Below, piece by piece: positions 16,748 through 24,947 of a DNA stretch of 33,456 nt. Location of the stretch: contig JBFMCF010000003.1 in NCBI GenBank assembly GCA_040754625.1, positions 1 through 33,456 of the forward strand, given 5' to 3'. The notes beneath the pieces are model-generated. The model had not been told where the DNA came from, searched no databases, and saw only the letters and a program-made list of their open reading frames with translations. Within the stretch, counting starts at the first letter, position 1; each line of letters starts with the position of its first letter. The translations under genes and the position numbers were made by a program. This stretch comes from a bacterium. Lineage in GTDB: Bacteria; JACRDZ01; JAQUKH01.

Positions 16748-17668
16748 TTAAAATCTTATACTGAGGGAAACACGGTGGCTGTCTTCCAGTATTTCATGGC
16801 GGGCGTAAGCGTAATTGATTTCATAAGCCTCTTTTTTAAATCCAAGCCCGGCGGTTATTTCATTTGTGTCAGTTGTATAACCTCCTCTCAGGGAAATCAA
16901 TCTGGCGATTATGTATTCAATCCCGATATGTTCTTTTAAATCCCGTTTTTTAATTAAATCTAAACCCAGTGAAAAGGTAAATTTATCAGGGATTGTATAA
17001 GCGGCACCTGTATTGAGTTTTACAGAAACGGAATCGGATACTTCTTTAAGTTTTATTTTCGGCTGGATTATATTTTGAAGCACTAATCCAAACCGGAAAT
17101 TCCGCCAGTAATAGAGAGAACCGATATCGGCCCCGAAACCGGAATCTGAATATGTATATATTTTCTGCGATATCATTTTGAACGTAAGCCCCAAATCAGT
17201 ATTTGATATAAGCCCGTTAATTCCGTAGGACAAAAGAAAAGCCATATCGCGGTTTTTGAAATTTTCGCCTGTCGGCAAGGCCTGTTCGTTGTATCCTGTT
17301 ATCCCGTTTACGGAGGAAATGATTGCATTCAGGCCTACGGCGGTTTGCAGTTTATCATAACCATAATTTACATTGAAAGGCCACGCGAAAGCAATATTTT
17401 CATTTTGAAGACCTTCCACCATGCTGAATGGTTTATTATACATAAACATAATTTCTTTTTTATGAAGCTGTGCCAGCCCCGCGGGATTCCAATACGACGC
17501 GCTTGCATCGTCAGCTATGGCGGTAAACGCTTTTCCCATGCCGAGGGCGCGGACACTCTGCCCGATTTTTAAAAAAGCGGCCGCGTCGCCCGCGTCCTGG
17601 GATTCAGCAAGAACTATAGGGCTTATAAGACATATAAGACTTATTAAAATAAAAAATTTGTTTTTCAT
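16748..17668 (-). CDS. PorV/PorQ-family outer-membrane protein
   Basis: 306 residues. Signal peptide (MKNKFFILISLICLISPIVLA), then the family opening 'AAAFLKIGQSVRALGMGKAFTAIADDASASYWNPAGLAQL', which is the signature of PorV/PorQ (UPF0164) barrels, a FadL-related fold. The final strand ends SHRVSLSIRF, an aromatic C-terminus typical of BAM substrates. In T9SS, PorV is the shuttle that takes cargo from the SprA/Sov translocon. Here its start overlaps the stop of the FnIII protease by 4 bases, so the two are co-translated. PorV-like proteins also occur where T9SS is unproven, so the role is an inference. Confidence 0.85.
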   Translation of the reverse strand: MKNKFFILISLICLISPIVLAESQDAGDAAAFLKIGQSVRALGMGKAFTAIADDASASYWNPAGLAQLHKKEIMFMYNKPFSMVEGLQNENIAFAWPFNVNYGYDKLQTAVGLNAIISSVNGITGYNEQALPTGENFKNRDMAFLLSYGINGLISNTDLGLTFKMISQKIYTYSDSGFGADIGSLYYWRNFRFGLVLQNIIQPKIKLKEVSDSVSVKLNTGAAYTIPDKFTFSLGLDLIKKRDLKEHIGIEYIIARLISLRGGYTTDTNEITAGLGFKKEAYEINYAYARHEILEDSHRVSLSIRF

Positions 17669-20460
17669 TTAATCACCGCGATTTTTCCGGTCCGGTCCTT
17701 TTTAGACATGTTGTCATTAGCTTCGACAATAAAAATGTACACACCGCTTGAGACCTGGCGGCCTTTGCCGTTTTTCCCGTCCCAGTAATAATCATAAACA
17801 GGGACATTAGCGACGGGCTGGCTGTTGTTATTGTCAGCTAAAACATTATTTATTTTTAAAACAAGTTCGCCTGCGATGTCAAAAATGTAAAGGGTCGCTT
17901 CGATACCGGAGGTGTTTTCTAATTGATACCTTATGGTGGTGTTTCCCGAATATGTGGGATTTGGATAGTTAAACGCTTTAAGTGTTACACTTGCCTGTGT
18001 ACGGCTGCCGGTGTCGGGCTCTGAATAATTTCCTGTTGTATCAAGCGAAATCGCCGTATAGTAATATGTTTGACCGACAATTATATTGTTGTTATCTATC
18101 AGGGTAGAATCAGTCCCTTCATAAATACCTGTGCCGTCGTTTACATCAGCCGGGTGTGAAATTTCTTTCCTCCTGATAAATATTTTTTTAAGATCCGCGA
18201 CTGTCGGGTTTTTCCAGTTAAGGAATATTTGATTGTTTACCCCGACTGCCTTGAAATTTGTCGGCGGCGGCGAAAAATCATCTTTTGCCTGTACGGGGCC
18301 TGTGGTATCGGAATAAGAATAGTTGGGATGTTCATCCTCAGCCCGGACATAGTAATAATAATCAGTATAGTTTGCCGCGGTTGTATCGTGAAAAATTATG
18401 TTCCCCGCGTCTATCACACTCGCGGTTTGAAAAGGGCCCGCGAGGTTTGTCGCCCTGAAGATAGTATAATTTTTAACATCATTGGCCCCGGTTCCGTCAT
18501 CGGTTGATTTTGTCCACGTTACATCAATACTGCCTCCTTCATCTTTAGGTGTATCTATGGCCTTGACATTTGCAGGAGCGCCCGGCGGCAGATTATCTAT
18601 CGCAATGGCCGTGGATTCAATCTCTGCTGTTGTTTCATAATTAAACCATTTGTCCCTGGGCCGTATCTTGTAGTAAAAGTTTGTTTTGTTTTTTGGAACA
18701 ATATTAGTAGTAGTGTAGGTCACGGAACCATTTGGATTGACGCTATTGACGAGCGCGAATCCTGTGCCTGATGATGTGCTTCGAAAAATGTCGTAACTTT
18801 CCACATCCGTAGTATCATTCGGCGATGCGGACCATGTAAGCGAAATAATAAAACCCTGGTCAGCGGGCACATCGGATACGGTCAGGGCGGGTACAATCGC
18901 GGGTGCTGTGGTATCATTGGAAAAACCGTATCTATATGGAAATTTTGTTAAATCAGACCTTAAATGAGCGGTCTCATAGATACCCGGGATTAGAATTACC
19001 GTGTCAAAAGATGAATTAATAGTTATCCCCCCCGCATTTTGCGCGTCCAGCGTAATAGCCGTGTCTGTATAGGTGGTCCCGAATTTTGTTAATACAGATG
19101 CGTTCCATGTAAGGTTGCCGGAAGATGATTCACTGCCGTCAAACATTATCCTTATACTTGTCCCGCTTTTGTTAAAAAGAAGATAATTTGATCCAAGGTG
19201 TCCCGGTATTTTCCCGGTGGAGGGAGTTGTTGCCGGGGCGGACATATAATCGGATGTAGTATTGTATATGTATAAAGTGTCATAAAGAGCGCCGTCGTCA
19301 TAATGTGTTCCGTCATCATTTTTCCCTGTGATATAATTCCACACGGTAAATTTCGCGAAAGCGGAGGATAGATTACTGCTTTTGGTCCTGAGCCTGGTGT
19401 CAAGGATGTTGAAAACATTCGGGCTTGTAACAGATTTGGCATCTTCAAAAAAATTTTTCAGGATACCGGAGAAATTTTTTTCGAGAAAAATAGGCCAGAT
19501 CCCGCTGCCGTATTTATGAATATTTGATGTTGTGTCAAAATCTAAAGGTATTTCAGGCTGGGAGAACCATCTAAATTCTCCTTTTATATAGCGGTTGATA
19601 TAATCGTTAATGTTAGGATAAACCTGGTCCTCAAACCATACAGCCGAAGCTTCCAAAAACCACTCGTCCACGTTTTGATTATAGCTGAACTGGATTGCGT
19701 GAAAAAATTCATGGGCCGCCGTTATCCTGGCAAAATTTTCGGGGCTTTGACTTGTATCAAACTGGGCAGTTGAATTGAATTGCCCTGACGCAGTAGCATA
19801 ATCATTATCCATAACAATAAAACTGTATTTTATATAGTCATTACCTCCCGCTGGCCGGTTCTCGGGTTGTGTCCATCCGAAGGTACCGGGAAAGTTTTCT
19901 CCGAGGTCAATCAGGTAAACGTCGTATTTGGAATCACCGCCGTTGTCGTCCGCGGACCTTTCCGATAAATTAGCATAATCATCAGGAGGGGGGCTGAAGC
20001 CCTTATTTGTAACCCCGGCGGCATAACTTGATTCGAATGCCTCTGCAACTATTTTTATGAAGCTTTCCGTTGAAGCATCTTTACCGTCTGAAGTATAGAA
20101 AATTTTAAAATGGGTGGTGTCAAAAGAGGCATAAGTAGTATTATAAGCCACATTAATAACAAGATTGTCATCATTTATTTTTTGATAAAGAGGGTCAGTC
20201 GGCCTTAAAAGAACCGGTTTCAGTAAATCTTGCGTGGAAGATGAAAGTTTATTCCAGTTTTTATTTACTTTATTTAAAAACATAGTCATATCAACGTTGT
20301 TTTTTAAAGATTTGGGCGGTGTTTTTCCATAGGAAAGATAAGGTTTTGAAGTCAGGGTGCGCCATTCTTTTAATATTTCACTTTCAATATTTTCATTCGC
20401 GTAAATGGCGGTTAAAGGTAAAATAATAATTAAAAAAAACAAACAAATATGTTTTCTCAT
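17665..20460 (-). CDS. Secreted zinc metalloprotease-like protein with FnIII repeats and T9SS-type C-terminal domain
   Basis: 931 residues, resembling the 'MXAN_6640 family putative metalloprotease'. Signal peptide (MRKHICLFFLIIILPLTAIYA). The metzincin-like site is H250-E-F-F-H254 in 'AAHEFFHAIQF', with a likely third ligand Glu in 'WFLEASAVWFED' about 15 residues on. Three fibronectin III-like domains follow at about 530-625, 630-730 and 735-835. The last ~90 residues (NYPNP...TTIRYQL...DIAGELV...WDGKN...SSGVYIF...GKIAVIK) match the FlgD-Ig/T9SS type A sorting domain. Inference: a surface or secreted protease delivered by a type IX-like route. The promoter is 8 bases before the start codon, and PorV follows with a 4-base overlap. 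Confidence 0.85.
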   Translation of the reverse strand: MRKHICLFFLIIILPLTAIYANENIESEILKEWRTLTSKPYLSYGKTPPKSLKNNVDMTMFLNKVNKNWNKLSSSTQDLLKPVLLRPTDPLYQKINDDNLVINVAYNTTYASFDTTHFKIFYTSDGKDASTESFIKIVAEAFESSYAAGVTNKGFSPPPDDYANLSERSADDNGGDSKYDVYLIDLGENFPGTFGWTQPENRPAGGNDYIKYSFIVMDNDYATASGQFNSTAQFDTSQSPENFARITAAHEFFHAIQFSYNQNVDEWFLEASAVWFEDQVYPNINDYINRYIKGEFRWFSQPEIPLDFDTTSNIHKYGSGIWPIFLEKNFSGILKNFFEDAKSVTSPNVFNILDTRLRTKSSNLSSAFAKFTVWNYITGKNDDGTHYDDGALYDTLYIYNTTSDYMSAPATTPSTGKIPGHLGSNYLLFNKSGTSIRIMFDGSESSSGNLTWNASVLTKFGTTYTDTAITLDAQNAGGITINSSFDTVILIPGIYETAHLRSDLTKFPYRYGFSNDTTAPAIVPALTVSDVPADQGFIISLTWSASPNDTTDVESYDIFRSTSSGTGFALVNSVNPNGSVTYTTTNIVPKNKTNFYYKIRPRDKWFNYETTAEIESTAIAIDNLPPGAPANVKAIDTPKDEGGSIDVTWTKSTDDGTGANDVKNYTIFRATNLAGPFQTASVIDAGNIIFHDTTAANYTDYYYYVRAEDEHPNYSYSDTTGPVQAKDDFSPPPTNFKAVGVNNQIFLNWKNPTVADLKKIFIRRKEISHPADVNDGTGIYEGTDSTLIDNNNIIVGQTYYYTAISLDTTGNYSEPDTGSRTQASVTLKAFNYPNPTYSGNTTIRYQLENTSGIEATLYIFDIAGELVLKINNVLADNNNSQPVANVPVYDYYWDGKNGKGRQVSSGVYIFIVEANDNMSKKDRTGKIAVIK

Positions 20461-20468
20461 AATGCGAA

Positions 20469-20477
20469 ATTATATCA
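20469..20477 (-). promoter_or_regulatory. Extended -10 promoter directly before the protease gene
   Basis: On the minus strand TGATATAAT ends 8 bases before the ATG at 20460. As with the SprA-like gene, the transcript would start at or next to the start codon, and no Shine-Dalgarno is visible between them. Confidence 0.5.
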
Positions 20478-20556
20478 TAAAATGATTTTACTGCAATACT
20501 TTTTATTTAAACGGTTAAATTATACAAAATCCTGAAAAAATCCTAAAAAAAATAGC

Positions 20557-20585
20557 TTGACAAATGAAACAAATAGTTGTAATAT
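20557..20585 (+). promoter_or_regulatory. Promoter of the PEP-CTERM gene
   Basis: TTGACA (20557-20562), a 17-base spacer, TAATAT (20580-20585). The start site would be near 20592, giving a leader of about 140 bases before the ATG at 20733. Confidence 0.65.
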
Positions 20586-20657
20586 TTATCTAAATTCGTT
20601 GAAAAGTATTGATATAAGTTTGTTTATTTAAAGGGCATAGGTCATAATTGAGGACAT

Positions 20658-20692
20658 AAGCCACTTTCTATACGAGTAGAAGTGGCTTTTTT
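20658..20692 (+). terminator. Intrinsic terminator inside the PEP-CTERM leader (attenuator candidate)
   Basis: AAGCCACTT (20658-20666) pairs with AAGTGGCTT (20680-20688); an inner CTA/TAG pair extends the stem and six Ts end it. It lies about 66 bases after the predicted start site and 40 before the ATG. The gene upstream runs the other way, so no plus-strand gene needs a terminator here. Bases 20631-20663 upstream could form an alternative structure. Confidence 0.7.
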
Positions 20693-20732
20693 ATTGAAAA
20701 ACAAGACGGAAAGGAAAGGGGGTGAAAAATAG

Positions 20733-21713
20733 ATGAAAAAGTTTTTAATTTTTATAGCGTTAGTTTTGTTGGTTGCTTCAAGCAGTTCATATGCGGCGAT
20801 GTCAAACTTTGTAACATACACCGCGGAAGGAGCTGGAATTAGTATTGATGCCCTTGGGATAGGTGATTATACGACAGGGACTTTACAGGCGGAAATACCT
20901 GTTGGCGCTGAGATTTACCGCGCCTATCTTTATTCCGCAAGCGTATGGTCAAGCGGACTTTCAAATGTTGAATTTCAAGGCGGCACTTTAATCTCAAATG
21001 CCTCCAGCAGGCTTGACACGGGAGCCAAAAATGCAAATTCCGCCAGTGAAAACAGGTGGGATGTTACTTCACAAGTCACATCATTAGTCGGAGGTGGAAG
21101 CGGTACTTTTAATTTCAATGTTAAAGAACTGGGTTATCTTGACGGAGAAATTTTAGCGGTTGTGTATAAAGTAGCCGGCAACCCTGTTAATACGGCATTT
21201 ATTTTCGATGGTGAATTGTCAACAAGCGGAGACAGTTTTAATGTTAACCTGACTACTCCATATTCAACAACTGACACTGCTATTATGTCGCTTGGTATTT
21301 CCTATGGTTATCAGGGATATGGAGATCAATATACACAAGTTGATATTAATGGGACCCGTTTAACAACCAGCGCCGGAGGAAACGAAGATGGCGGTGAGGT
21401 TGCACAAAATGGGTATTTAATTACAGCTGGTGGTGTTGGGGACAGCATTGCTAATCCTGCCAATCCTTACGCTACTCCGCCTTATCATGGGCATTATGAC
21501 GATGAATTATACAACATTGGGACTTTATTATCAAATGGGACTAATGTAATTACACTAAGCACGCTTAATCCGTCAGCCGATGATAATGTGTTTTTTATGG
21601 GGCTTACGGTTAGGGGAGAAGCTGTAGTTCCACAGATTCCGGAACCAGGTACGATGATGCTTCTGGGCTCATTGTTAATGGGTATGGTCGGGTTGAAAAA
21701 AGTAAGAAATTAA
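20733..21713 (+). CDS. PEP-CTERM sorting-domain protein
   Basis: 326 residues. Signal peptide (MKKFLIFIALVLLVASSSSYA, cut near 21), a beta-rich body with no domain I recognise (about 22-295), then the sorting signal: IPEPG, a hydrophobic stretch, and a basic end KKVRN. The IPEPG motif marks it for an exosortase (XrtA type) that would process it at the inner membrane for export to the surface or matrix. No exosortase is in this window. ATG 20733 is preceded by a purine-rich AAAGGGGGTGA. Expression is probably controlled in the leader (see terminator). A terminator follows the gene, so it is monocistronic. Confidence 0.9.
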   Translation: MKKFLIFIALVLLVASSSSYAAMSNFVTYTAEGAGISIDALGIGDYTTGTLQAEIPVGAEIYRAYLYSASVWSSGLSNVEFQGGTLISNASSRLDTGAKNANSASENRWDVTSQVTSLVGGGSGTFNFNVKELGYLDGEILAVVYKVAGNPVNTAFIFDGELSTSGDSFNVNLTTPYSTTDTAIMSLGISYGYQGYGDQYTQVDINGTRLTTSAGGNEDGGEVAQNGYLITAGGVGDSIANPANPYATPPYHGHYDDELYNIGTLLSNGTNVITLSTLNPSADDNVFFMGLTVRGEAVVPQIPEPGTMMLLGSLLMGMVGLKKVRN

Positions 21714-21733
21714 TTTTTGTCAAAAATAATTAG

Positions 21734-21767
21734 AAAGGATGTGTTGTTTAAATGCAGCACATCCTTT
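21734..21767 (+). terminator. Intrinsic terminator after the PEP-CTERM gene
   Basis: A 13-base-pair stem (AAAGGATGTGTTG with CAGCACATCCTTT, one G-U) with an 8-base loop, followed by a T-rich tail. It separates the PEP-CTERM gene from the TPR gene. Confidence 0.85.
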
Positions 21768-21780
21768 TTCTATTTTTTGG

Positions 21781-21809
21781 TTGAGAAATATTCTAACCTA
21801 TGATATATT
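21781..21809 (+). promoter_or_regulatory. Promoter of the TPR gene
   Basis: TTGAGA (21781-21786), a 17-base spacer, TATATT (21804-21809), with TG one base upstream of the -10. The start site would be near 21816. Confidence 0.6.
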
Positions 21810-21843
21810 AAACGCAGAATTAAAAATAAGAAGGCCATAAACA

Positions 21844-23691
21844 ATGTACAACGGAAAGCGGTTTCTAATTATAATATCGATTCTATCTGTTATTTTCATA
21901 CGTTCAAACCCTGTGACAGCGGTTAAAATCGAAAATTTTGATATTGGGCAGGATACCGCTGTCATAAAAGGATTTATGTTTGAAAAAGACCTTGTTCCTG
22001 ACAGGAATAAAGTTTTTTCAGAAATAATCCAGCTTATAAACTCAGGAAAATATGAAGAAGCTGTTAAAAAAACAAACGAAATTATTAAAAATAACCCCGG
22101 TTTGCCCCAGGCCCACGAGATACTCGGAACAGCCTTGATCCTGAAAGGTGATATTGATAAAGGATTAATTTCTTTAAAGAAGGCGGTTGAACTGGACCCG
22201 AAACAGGGTTTTGTTTATACTAAAATCGGCAATGTTTATATGATGAAAAAAGATTACGGGAAAGCGAAAAAGGAATTCTTGACCGCCCTTGAAATAAACA
22301 ATAATGATAGAAGGGCGCATCAATGGCTGGGTATTGTATATGAAAAAGAGGGGGAATTTAATAAGGCGGTGGAGCATTATGAAAAAGGCTTAACAGGAGA
22401 AATGCCGGGGAACATTGAAATAAAGGTCAACATATCCCGCTTGTATAATCTTTCATCCAGGTTTTCCGAAAGTGTGAAACTTCTTGAAGGTTTAATAGAT
22501 AAAAACAATAAAGATGTTACCGCGCACATTGTGCTGGGCAACGCTTATCTTGGCTTAAACAGATTGGATAAGGCTGTCGGGGAGTTTAATATTGTGCGCA
22601 GTCTTGAACCTGATACCGAAAGGGCTGCTTTACTTTTAGGTATAGCATACAGGGAAAAAGGGGATTTAAACGAATCCGTAAAAGAGCTGGAAAAAGTCAT
22701 AAAAATTAAGCCTAAAGAGTCGGTCGGTTATTATCAAATTGGAGAAACTTTGCTTAAAATGGGGCAATATGACCGGGCAATTGATAATTATAATATAGCA
22801 AAAGGATTTAATCCTAAACCGGATTTTATCAAGAAAAGAATTGCTGAAATCTATTTGTTCCAGAAAAAATACCCTGAGGCGATAAAAATATGCAAGGCAT
22901 TATCTGAATCCAAAAATGCCGATGCAGATATTTATTCACTTCTTGCGGCAGCATATCAACTGAATAAACAGCTTGATCTGGCGGAAAACACTTTAAAATC
23001 CATGACAGCTAAATTCCCGGGAAATGCCTTTTCTTTTTACAGCCTGGGATTATTTTACAGCCAGACTGGAAAATACAGCCAGGCAATTGAAAAATACAAT
23101 AAAGCGCTTTTAATTTCCCCCGGCGATGTTAAAATTCTAAGGGTCCTGGCCCTTGCCCATGACCAGGCAGGCAATAAAGAAAAAGCAATTGAAATTACAA
23201 AAAATATTATAGCTATTCAAGCTGATAATAATGTTGATAAGTTTTATCTTGCAACACTTTATGACACTGACTCTAAATATGAAAAAGCAAAAGAACTTTA
23301 CAGGGAAGTCATCGCCAAACAACCCGACCATCCTTTTGCGTTAAACAATCTTGCGGTTATACTTTCCAGCGAAGGTAATTTTGAGGAGGCAATTAAACTA
23401 TCCAAAAAAGCAATTTCACTTGATCCTAAAAGCGGGATTATTTCCGATACACTGGGCTGGATTTATTTTAAGCAGAATAAAATAAAAGAATCTCTTGAAC
23501 TGCTTAAAAAATCAGCTTCTTTAACCAGTCACCCGACTGTATTTTTTCACCTTGGCATGGCTTATTATAAAAACAATCAATCAAAAGAAGCGCTGGAACA
23601 GTTTCAAAAATCAATTAAATTATCGGACAAATTTCCCGAGTATAAAGAATCGAAATCAATGGTGGAAAAATTATCCTCCCGGTCAAAATAA
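21844..23691 (+). CDS. Exported tetratricopeptide-repeat protein
   Basis: 615 residues. An N-terminal signal peptide or anchor (about 6-24, FLIIISILSVIFI) is followed by about fifteen TPR units from about 55 to the end; the repeats show the usual G/Y-A-P spacing (for example 'GKYEEAVKKTNEIIKNNPG', 'GDIDKGLISLKKAVELDP'). No catalytic domain is present, so it is a protein-protein scaffold, most likely facing the periplasm. PEP-CTERM/exosortase loci often carry a large TPR protein; this one is shorter and has no lipobox, so a link to the upstream PEP-CTERM gene is only suggested by position. It has its own promoter; a GAAGG lies about 9 bases before the ATG. Confidence 0.85.
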   Translation: MYNGKRFLIIISILSVIFIRSNPVTAVKIENFDIGQDTAVIKGFMFEKDLVPDRNKVFSEIIQLINSGKYEEAVKKTNEIIKNNPGLPQAHEILGTALILKGDIDKGLISLKKAVELDPKQGFVYTKIGNVYMMKKDYGKAKKEFLTALEINNNDRRAHQWLGIVYEKEGEFNKAVEHYEKGLTGEMPGNIEIKVNISRLYNLSSRFSESVKLLEGLIDKNNKDVTAHIVLGNAYLGLNRLDKAVGEFNIVRSLEPDTERAALLLGIAYREKGDLNESVKELEKVIKIKPKESVGYYQIGETLLKMGQYDRAIDNYNIAKGFNPKPDFIKKRIAEIYLFQKKYPEAIKICKALSESKNADADIYSLLAAAYQLNKQLDLAENTLKSMTAKFPGNAFSFYSLGLFYSQTGKYSQAIEKYNKALLISPGDVKILRVLALAHDQAGNKEKAIEITKNIIAIQADNNVDKFYLATLYDTDSKYEKAKELYREVIAKQPDHPFALNNLAVILSSEGNFEEAIKLSKKAISLDPKSGIISDTLGWIYFKQNKIKESLELLKKSASLTSHPTVFFHLGMAYYKNNQSKEALEQFQKSIKLSDKFPEYKESKSMVEKLSSRSK

Positions 23692-23738
23692 TCACCTTAA
23701 AAACACTTATTTGTTAAAATATCTGCATACCTTTTTTA

Positions 23739-23767
23739 TTGATTTTATTTATTATGAGAAGTATAAT
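23739..23767 (+). promoter_or_regulatory. zapA promoter
   Basis: TTGATT (23739-23744), a 17-base spacer, TATAAT (23762-23767). The start site would be near 23774, about 22 bases before the ATG. Confidence 0.7.
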
Positions 23768-23795
23768 CAGGTAGTGTTGAAAGCCGGAGGTGTTT

Positions 23796-24095
23796 ATGGA
23801 TGAAACTAAAAAGGGAATTACAGTTGATATTTTTGGTTCAGAATATACTATCAGGGGCAAAGAGTCACCGGAATATATAAGAGAAATTGCGGGGTATGTA
23901 AATAAAAAAATGGAGGATTTGTCCCGGAAATCCACTCTTATTTCTCCCCAGAAAATAGCTATTTTATCGGCTGTAAATATTACTGACGAATATTTTAAAT
24001 TAAAAGCGGAAAAACAAGGTGTTAAAAATTTGGTAAAAGAAAAATCAAAATCAATTTATAAACTGGTTTGCGATGAAATAGAGAAATTATCTTGA
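23796..24095 (+). CDS. zapA: Cell division protein ZapA
   Basis: 99 residues. ZapA crosslinks FtsZ filaments at the division ring. Seen: the family opening 'GITVDIFGSEYTIRGKESPEYIREIAGYVNKKMEDL', then a helical region (coiled-coil dimer/tetramer part) to the end. The start is set at ATG 23796, because GGAGG (23786-23790) is 5 bases upstream; the in-frame GTG at 23790 would overlap that site. It heads the housekeeping run. The TGA stop overlaps the -35 box of the next promoter. The strong promoter and RNA-like segment downstream echo the zapA-ssrS neighbourhood known in many bacteria. Confidence 0.85.
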   Translation: MDETKKGITVDIFGSEYTIRGKESPEYIREIAGYVNKKMEDLSRKSTLISPQKIAILSAVNITDEYFKLKAEKQGVKNLVKEKSKSIYKLVCDEIEKLS

Positions 24096-24120
24096 AATTA
24101 AATTTGAAATTAGTTATAAT
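24092..24120 (+). promoter_or_regulatory. Promoter of the candidate 6S RNA
   Basis: TTGAAA (24092-24097), a 17-base spacer, TATAAT (24115-24120). The start site would be near 24127, five bases before the closing stem begins. A second TATAAT lies at 24125-24130. Confidence 0.7.
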
Positions 24121-24126
24121 TAATTA

Positions 24127-24318
24127 TAATTCCCTGCTTTGTTCGAAAAGAATGATTTATTTTGATTCAACACCAATCTAAAAAGGAATCCGTGCTTTGG
24201 ATAAGGATTACGGGTCCCGGCATTAACGGGAATGTAAGAATTATTCAAGAGGATACCTACCTGTTATTTACCAGGGTCTTAAAATTATCATTCTTTTACG
24301 GCAAAAGCGGGGATTTTT
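24127..24318 (+). ncRNA. ssrS: Candidate 6S RNA
   Basis: About 190 bases, the usual 6S size, directly downstream of zapA as in many bacteria. Folded by eye: closing stem of CCCTGCTTTG (24132-24141) with CAAAAGCGGGG (24302-24312) and AAAAGAATGAT (24146-24156) with ATCATTCTTTT (24287-24297); large central bubble (24157-24183 opposite 24259-24286) with a small hairpin CCTG/CAGG (24260-24275) on its 3' side; apical stem AGG-A-ATCC (24184-24191) with GGAT-A-CCT (24251-24258), GGATAA/TTATTC, TTAC/GTAA and CCCG/CGGG, with a GCATTAA loop. This is the 6S layout that mimics an open promoter and binds housekeeping RNA polymerase. A U-rich stretch after the closing stem could end transcription. tmRNA is unlikely: there is no tRNA-like end. 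The call rests on structure and position, not on a covariance score. Confidence 0.68.
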
Positions 24319-24466
24319 ATTTAGATGGACTTTAGACTAAAAAAGATATTAAAATCTTTGGTCTATGTCTATAGTCTCTACTTTAAATTTAATTTGTTTG
24401 TGGTTTGGTATTTTTTATTATGAAGTTGAATATTAAGCTATTGCCGAAGATTGGTCGATAATAATT
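24319..24466 (+). other. Gap between the candidate 6S RNA and smpB, with one hairpin
   Basis: No gene seen. A hairpin at 24333-24365 pairs TAGACT with GGTCTA and AAAGAT with ATCTTT; GTCTA-like words repeat on its right side (24361-24380). There is no T-run after it. No convincing promoter or Shine-Dalgarno for smpB is visible. Confidence 0.4.
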
Positions 24467-24946
24467 ATGAAACAGCTAAATGTGGGGGATGATAAAAAGA
24501 AGATAGTTTGCCGGAACCGCAAGGCAAAATATAACTATTTTCTGCTGGAGGCGGTTGAGGCCGGCATAGTTTTAAAAGGGACAGAGGTAAAATCTTTAAG
24601 GCAGGGCAAAGGGTCTCTGGAAGACGGTTTTGCAAGGCTTGAAAAAGATGAGGTTTATTTATATAATTGCCATATAAGCCCGTACGAATATGGCAACCGT
24701 TACAATGAAGATCCCAAAAGGGTCCGTAAGCTTCTTCTTCACAGGGCTGAAATAGAACGTTTGAGGGGGAAAACAGAACAAAGAGGATTAACCCTTATTC
24801 CTGTTATGCTTTATTTCAAGAACGGGAAAATTAAGGTTGAGCTGGCTTTAGCCAGGGGGAAGAAGAATTTTGACAAGCGGGATGATATTAAAAAACGGGA
24901 AGCGGACAGGGAAATGGAACGGGCCAGACATATAAGGTTTAAATAG
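24467..24946 (+). CDS. smpB: SsrA-binding protein SmpB
   Basis: 159 residues, family length. Brings tmRNA to stalled ribosomes for trans-translation. Seen: 'NRKAKYNYFLLEAVEAGIVLKGTEVKSLRQGKGSL' (beta-barrel core that binds the tmRNA tRNA-like domain), 'HISPYEYGN', 'RKLLLHRAEI', 'GLTLIPVMLYFKNGKIKVELALARGKK', and a basic C-terminal tail (KKREADREMERARHIRFK) that enters the mRNA channel. The tmRNA gene itself is not in this window. It ends one base before the amidase start, so they are probably one transcript. Confidence 0.96.
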   Translation: MKQLNVGDDKKKIVCRNRKAKYNYFLLEAVEAGIVLKGTEVKSLRQGKGSLEDGFARLEKDEVYLYNCHISPYEYGNRYNEDPKRVRKLLLHRAEIERLRGKTEQRGLTLIPVMLYFKNGKIKVELALARGKKNFDKRDDIKKREADREMERARHIRFK

Positions 24947-24947
24947 C

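Noticed and set aside
20631-20690. c-di-GMP-I riboswitch before the PEP-CTERM gene
   Set aside because: Only the 5' half resembles the core (GGGCA, GGACATAAGCC). The 3' strand that closes the outer stem is missing, so I report only an attenuator-like leader.
23790-23795. GTG at 23790 as zapA start
   Set aside because: It overlaps the GGAGG itself; ATG 23796 has proper spacing and gives the usual ZapA N-terminus.
24127-24318. tmRNA (ssrA) beside smpB
   Set aside because: Too short, with no tRNA-like ends, no CCA-adjacent T-arm and no tag reading frame. The stem-bubble-stem layout fits 6S better.
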